Origin: Vitellaria paradoxa
Taxonomy: Eukaryota; Streptophyta; Magnoliopsida; Ericales; Sapotaceae
Length of the DNA stretch: 64,000 nt
Direction of reading: 5' to 3'
NCBI GenBank assembly: GCA_019916065.1
Contig: CM034236.1
Location: 53,720,690-53,784,689, forward strand
A program made the position numbers and the translations under genes. This document shows, one piece after another, positions 60,668 through 64,000 of the stretch (position 1 is the first letter of the stretch; each line of letters opens with the position of its first letter). Below the pieces are notes generated by a model, which saw only the letters and a list, made by a program, of their open reading frames with translations, ran no database searches and was not told the DNA's origin.

Positions 60668-63363
60668 TCAATCCGGGCCAATTTTAGAGCATTCAGGACA
60701 GTTGAAACGCCCTTTAGCTTGACAGTTGGTGCATGCAGTTGATCTCAGCTTCTTTGATTCACCCCCAAACGACCGATAACTGTCATTGACTGCAATCAAA
60801 TTGAATGGTCCACCTTCTTTAACCAATCCTAATCCTTTACATTTTGAGCAAGCTATCATCCTCAGATCACCACATCTTTTGCACATTCCGAGAGAACTAC
60901 ATATTCGAAAAGTAGCACATGGAGAATATAAACTTGTCGATATACTAACATACTGCTCATATTTTAAGATTCACATGCTAAACTCATGTTCCAGGAAAAT
61001 TTACACACACCACACATAAACAGAACAAAAATTTATGTCATTTCACCTAAGTTTCAAACTTTCAGTTGTAAACCGTTGGAATGTAAAAAAAAAAGCAGCA
61101 ACCTAATTCGTTAAAATAAAATACATAATTAGTGGTATAACTGTTGAGTACATGACTACATGAAAGACATCTTGAGCATTCCATGAATGTAAATCTCGGG
61201 TATTCTCAATGATGTCCTCCCCCCCGCCCTTTTTTTTTGGTTGAGAATACCGGGGGGTAACATTTATGGGATGCTCAAAGATGAATTACAGTTCCTAGCA
61301 TGCATTCTCCAGAAAGGATATTAAAAAAATTACCACTTCTGCTAACACAGTCAGAAATTACTGTTCATATCATACATTTCCTTCATATGATTACTTCGGG
61401 TGAAATTTTCCCCCAAAAAAAAAAAAAAAGGGTTGGGTAAGTTGAGGTTGGGAGAATATGTGTTAGTCCCTAAAATTGCGGGAAACTCTTTGACACTTAA
61501 TTCTAACAACTTAAGTTCTTAATTAATATTTTTTCTCTAGGATGTGGTTATCCTCCTCTTTTGTTCTTAGATCTGTCTGTTTGCATTTCAACTTCCACAA
61601 TCGCTGTAAGTATTGAATTCTCTCTTGACGAAAGGTCACAAAACCATAAAGCTGTAACAATGACAACTTTTTGGCAAGCCCCATGCTCCCAAAGGACAGT
61701 TAGCCTATGATAGAATGAATTCTGTTAGACAGGGTTTCCCCACATGGTATATTAAGCACTTTCCGACAATATATAATCCTTTATGGCATTATTTGATTGC
61801 GGGACAGGGAGAGGGGATTGAACATGTTTGTACCGCACACCCATGTCCAATGTTTGGTTGGCTGGACATATCATCTGAGCTGGATGATTAATCCCTAAAG
61901 GGGTATATCTCCCACCTTTGGATTTGTTCCCCGCCAAGATCCCAAAGTTCAGAAGTATCTCTCGTAGCGTATGTCAAATTACACGTCTTATCCTATTTTA
62001 TATCCCACCAACCAAACAACAGAAAAATAATCCCACATAAAAAATTAATCCCATGCTATATCCAATTTCATATATTATCCCATAATATTGCTTATCTTTC
62101 ATTATCCAATCATCAAATGTAGCTTTTTTGTGTTTAGATCAGTAATATAACCTCTACCATTTGGTGTTTCAACAATCCAACCAAAATCAAAGGGGCACAG
62201 TTTTCCATTTATTTTAGAGTAAAATCAATTGTTCTACACATTTTTGTTAAAGAAAATAAATTATTTGATTAGAAGCTAATGCTCAAAACAAAGTGCATAT
62301 GAGGAGAAATTTGAAAATGTTATTGAAAATTAGACATGAAATTATTTAAATGTCAAAATCCTTCTGAAACAAATGTGAGTCAACCCATTGCTAAGTAAAG
62401 CACAGCAGAAAGCTTTCCTCCCATGAAACATTTTGAAAGCTCTTGCAATCCCTTCCATTACAGAACAAGAATCAAGCCCGCCACTAACGTATGAAGTTTA
62501 AGAACCAATGGTTACTGACACGGAAGTTCATATACTCCAAACAATGCAATTATTGTCTTTCCATCATTCATCATTTAATCTTTTTCTTACGTCTGCGATC
62601 TGCAATTTTTTGTTCTCTTTTGCTTTATCAATTACATTTTTTTTTATTGGTAGCTTTATCAATTACATTACCACTAGAAGAATGTAATGATTCAGATAAT
62701 CCAAACTTGGAGTTGATAGTAATATGGTTAAATTTTAATTAGTTTTGGCTTAAACAAACGAAACACTAAATCTCAAACCAAAGTTGTCTTAATTGATAGT
62801 CATCTACATGGTTGACCACTTGACCCATTATTTGAAATATGAATCACATAAAAATAAAGACATACAAGGTTACCCATTTAGTCCCCATTTGGATAGTAGA
62901 TTTCAAATGAACGAGTTTGAAAATAAATTATTATAAATATAAGAGATATTGCTAAATTATATTAAAAAAAAAACTGGAAATTTTCTAATAATTAGTGCTA
63001 AAATGATTGAGGCACCACCTGGAACCAGTACTGATTTCAAATAACACCACCCAAATCCACAATAAAATTCATATTTAAATAAACAAAGTCAATTCTCCTA
63101 AATTTATTAGAATCAAATGCCAAACGCAACTTTAATTTCACAGGAAAGCTCAAGGGGGGCTTACTGGGCATCATACCGACTGAATGAATTCAAATTGAAC
63201 AAAACCCAGAAACAATCAAGAAGGGGGGAGAGTAAAAAGACGTTTACCTTCGCTGGGAAGCGGAAATGAGAACATCGATTTTGGGGGCAGAAATGGTAGC
63301 ACACAAGAGCAGTGTGCCCACCCCATAACCAGCTAGTTCATTTGCTGTTATGTGTTCAAACAT
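60668..63363 (-). CDS. Small four-CXXC (DnaJ-type) zinc-binding protein, two exons
   Basis: Exon 1 is 63363-63248 (ATG at 63363, 38 codons plus two bases; donor AG|GTAAAC). Exon 2 is 60896-60668 (acceptor ATGTAG|TTCTC; stop at 60668-60670). Together 345 nt, 114 residues, intact. The N-terminal third has a hydrophobic segment (LAGYGVGTLLLCATISAP) that could be a membrane or targeting region. The rest carries four CXXC pairs, CKRC, CSKC, CTNC and CPEC, spaced as in DnaJ-type cysteine-rich zinc domains, with CKGLGLVKEGGPF and CQAKGRFNC between them. There is no J domain. Plants have several such small proteins, some acting as thiol or chaperone helpers in plastids; I cannot name the exact ortholog. 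The 2.35-kb intron contains a MITE-like element. Confidence 0.85.
61785..62123. mobile_element. MITE-like element in the CXXC-gene intron
   Basis: The left end GGCATTATTTGATTGCGGGA faces a right end TTATCCAATCATCAAATGTA, giving imperfect inverted tips. The interior has GGTTGGCTGGACATATC and several TATCCCA motifs. The boundaries are approximate. Confidence 0.45.
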
Positions 63364-64000
63364 TTCCTCCCTCCTAGTCGCCTCTCTGTCTTTGTGTCTC
63401 TGCGTGTGTGTGGAGTAGGAGAGTGGACTACCAAGAACAGTTGTGTTCTTTACCTTATCACAAGCTCCGTACCAAACTCGGGCAAATGGGTTTCGGGTTA
63501 CAGAGAACAGATCACAGACTTGCCCGGTGGAAACTGGATTCTCTTCGGACCCTGGCCGGCTCACAATGGACGTGGGGTTTTTATTTTTATTTTTTTCTTT
63601 CTTAATTTTAATTTTTTTTGGGGGTCAGTTTTTGATAACTTTTTTTTTTGAAAGAATTAAGGGGGTATAAAAGTCAAATTACTAGCTATGTTAGTTTGGT
63701 TTTTGGCTCAACTCTAACAGGGACATTAATATAATTTCAATAACAATAAGCTGAAGTTATCTCACCTTTAGATATTTAAGAGGGAGGTTATAGTAACTTC
63801 TTCGAAAATTTGAAGTGGGAAATAATTTAGAAAGAAGAAATATTAGGATTTTTTTTTTAACATTAACAATGTTGTGCTTAAAAACACTAGTGATAGTAAC
63901 TTTTCATAAAAGGCTTTGTGTGGTGGTCCTTTTAGTAGTCTTACATTGGTTTCTCATAAAGAAGAGGAGGTTTTGTTAGGTTATAAATAACGGCTTCCTT
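63364..64000. other. 5' flank of the CXXC gene and right edge
   Basis: A GC-richer block up to about 63570 should hold the leader and promoter of the minus-strand gene. Beyond it the DNA is AT-rich with no feature I can support. Confidence 0.5.

Overview
This window is nuclear DNA from a flowering plant, almost certainly a eudicot. The evidence is short exons split by AT-rich GT-AG introns, plant-only gene families (SEPALLATA MADS-box, AUGMIN subunit 5, Ole e 1/extensin-type wall protein, LR-type serpins) and very many miniature transposable elements. There are no operons or bacterial-type genes. About 80-85% of the bases are intron or repeat-rich intergenic DNA.

Layout, left to right: (1) the first two coding exons of an ARM/HEAT-repeat-like gene (2749-3252, minus), whose 3' part I could not find and may lie beyond the left edge; (2) AT-rich intergenic DNA with direct repeats and a foldback element with a 9-bp target duplication (6257-6797); (3) a tRNA-Val(UAC) gene (8377-8449, minus); (4) two tandem, separately damaged serpin genes (9439-11050 and 12253-13630, minus), the first interrupted by a MITE-like insertion; (5) a 1.4-kb long inverted repeat (14657-16093); (6) an Ole e 1-like proline-rich wall protein gene (16630-17805, minus) with two frameshifts; (7) the ten-exon, 12-kb AUGMIN subunit 5 gene (21854-33764, minus), whose introns hold transposon pieces and a miRNA-precursor-like hairpin; (8) MITE-rich intergenic DNA; (9) a RING-H2 E3 ligase gene (38918-43644, plus) with about four single-base frameshifts in exon 2; (10) an intact eight-exon SEPALLATA MADS-box gene (45477-52445, minus); (11) 8 kb of MITE-rich DNA; (12) a small intact two-exon gene for a four-CXXC (DnaJ-type) zinc-binding protein (60668-63363, minus).

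The genes are independent transcription units and do not form a pathway. From memory, Ole e 1/extensin, RING and SEP1 genes are also neighbours in Arabidopsis (At5g15780, At5g15790, At5g15800), so this looks like an old conserved block, here with AUG5 lying between the first two. 

The main puzzle is that three otherwise well-conserved genes (Ole e 1-like, AUG5, RING) carry small deletions at short repeats, while SEP and the CXXC gene are clean. This could be assembly error or real decay of a duplicated segment. The most unusual non-coding structures are the long inverted repeat at 14.7-16.1 kb and the intronic hairpin at 22.79-22.93 kb.
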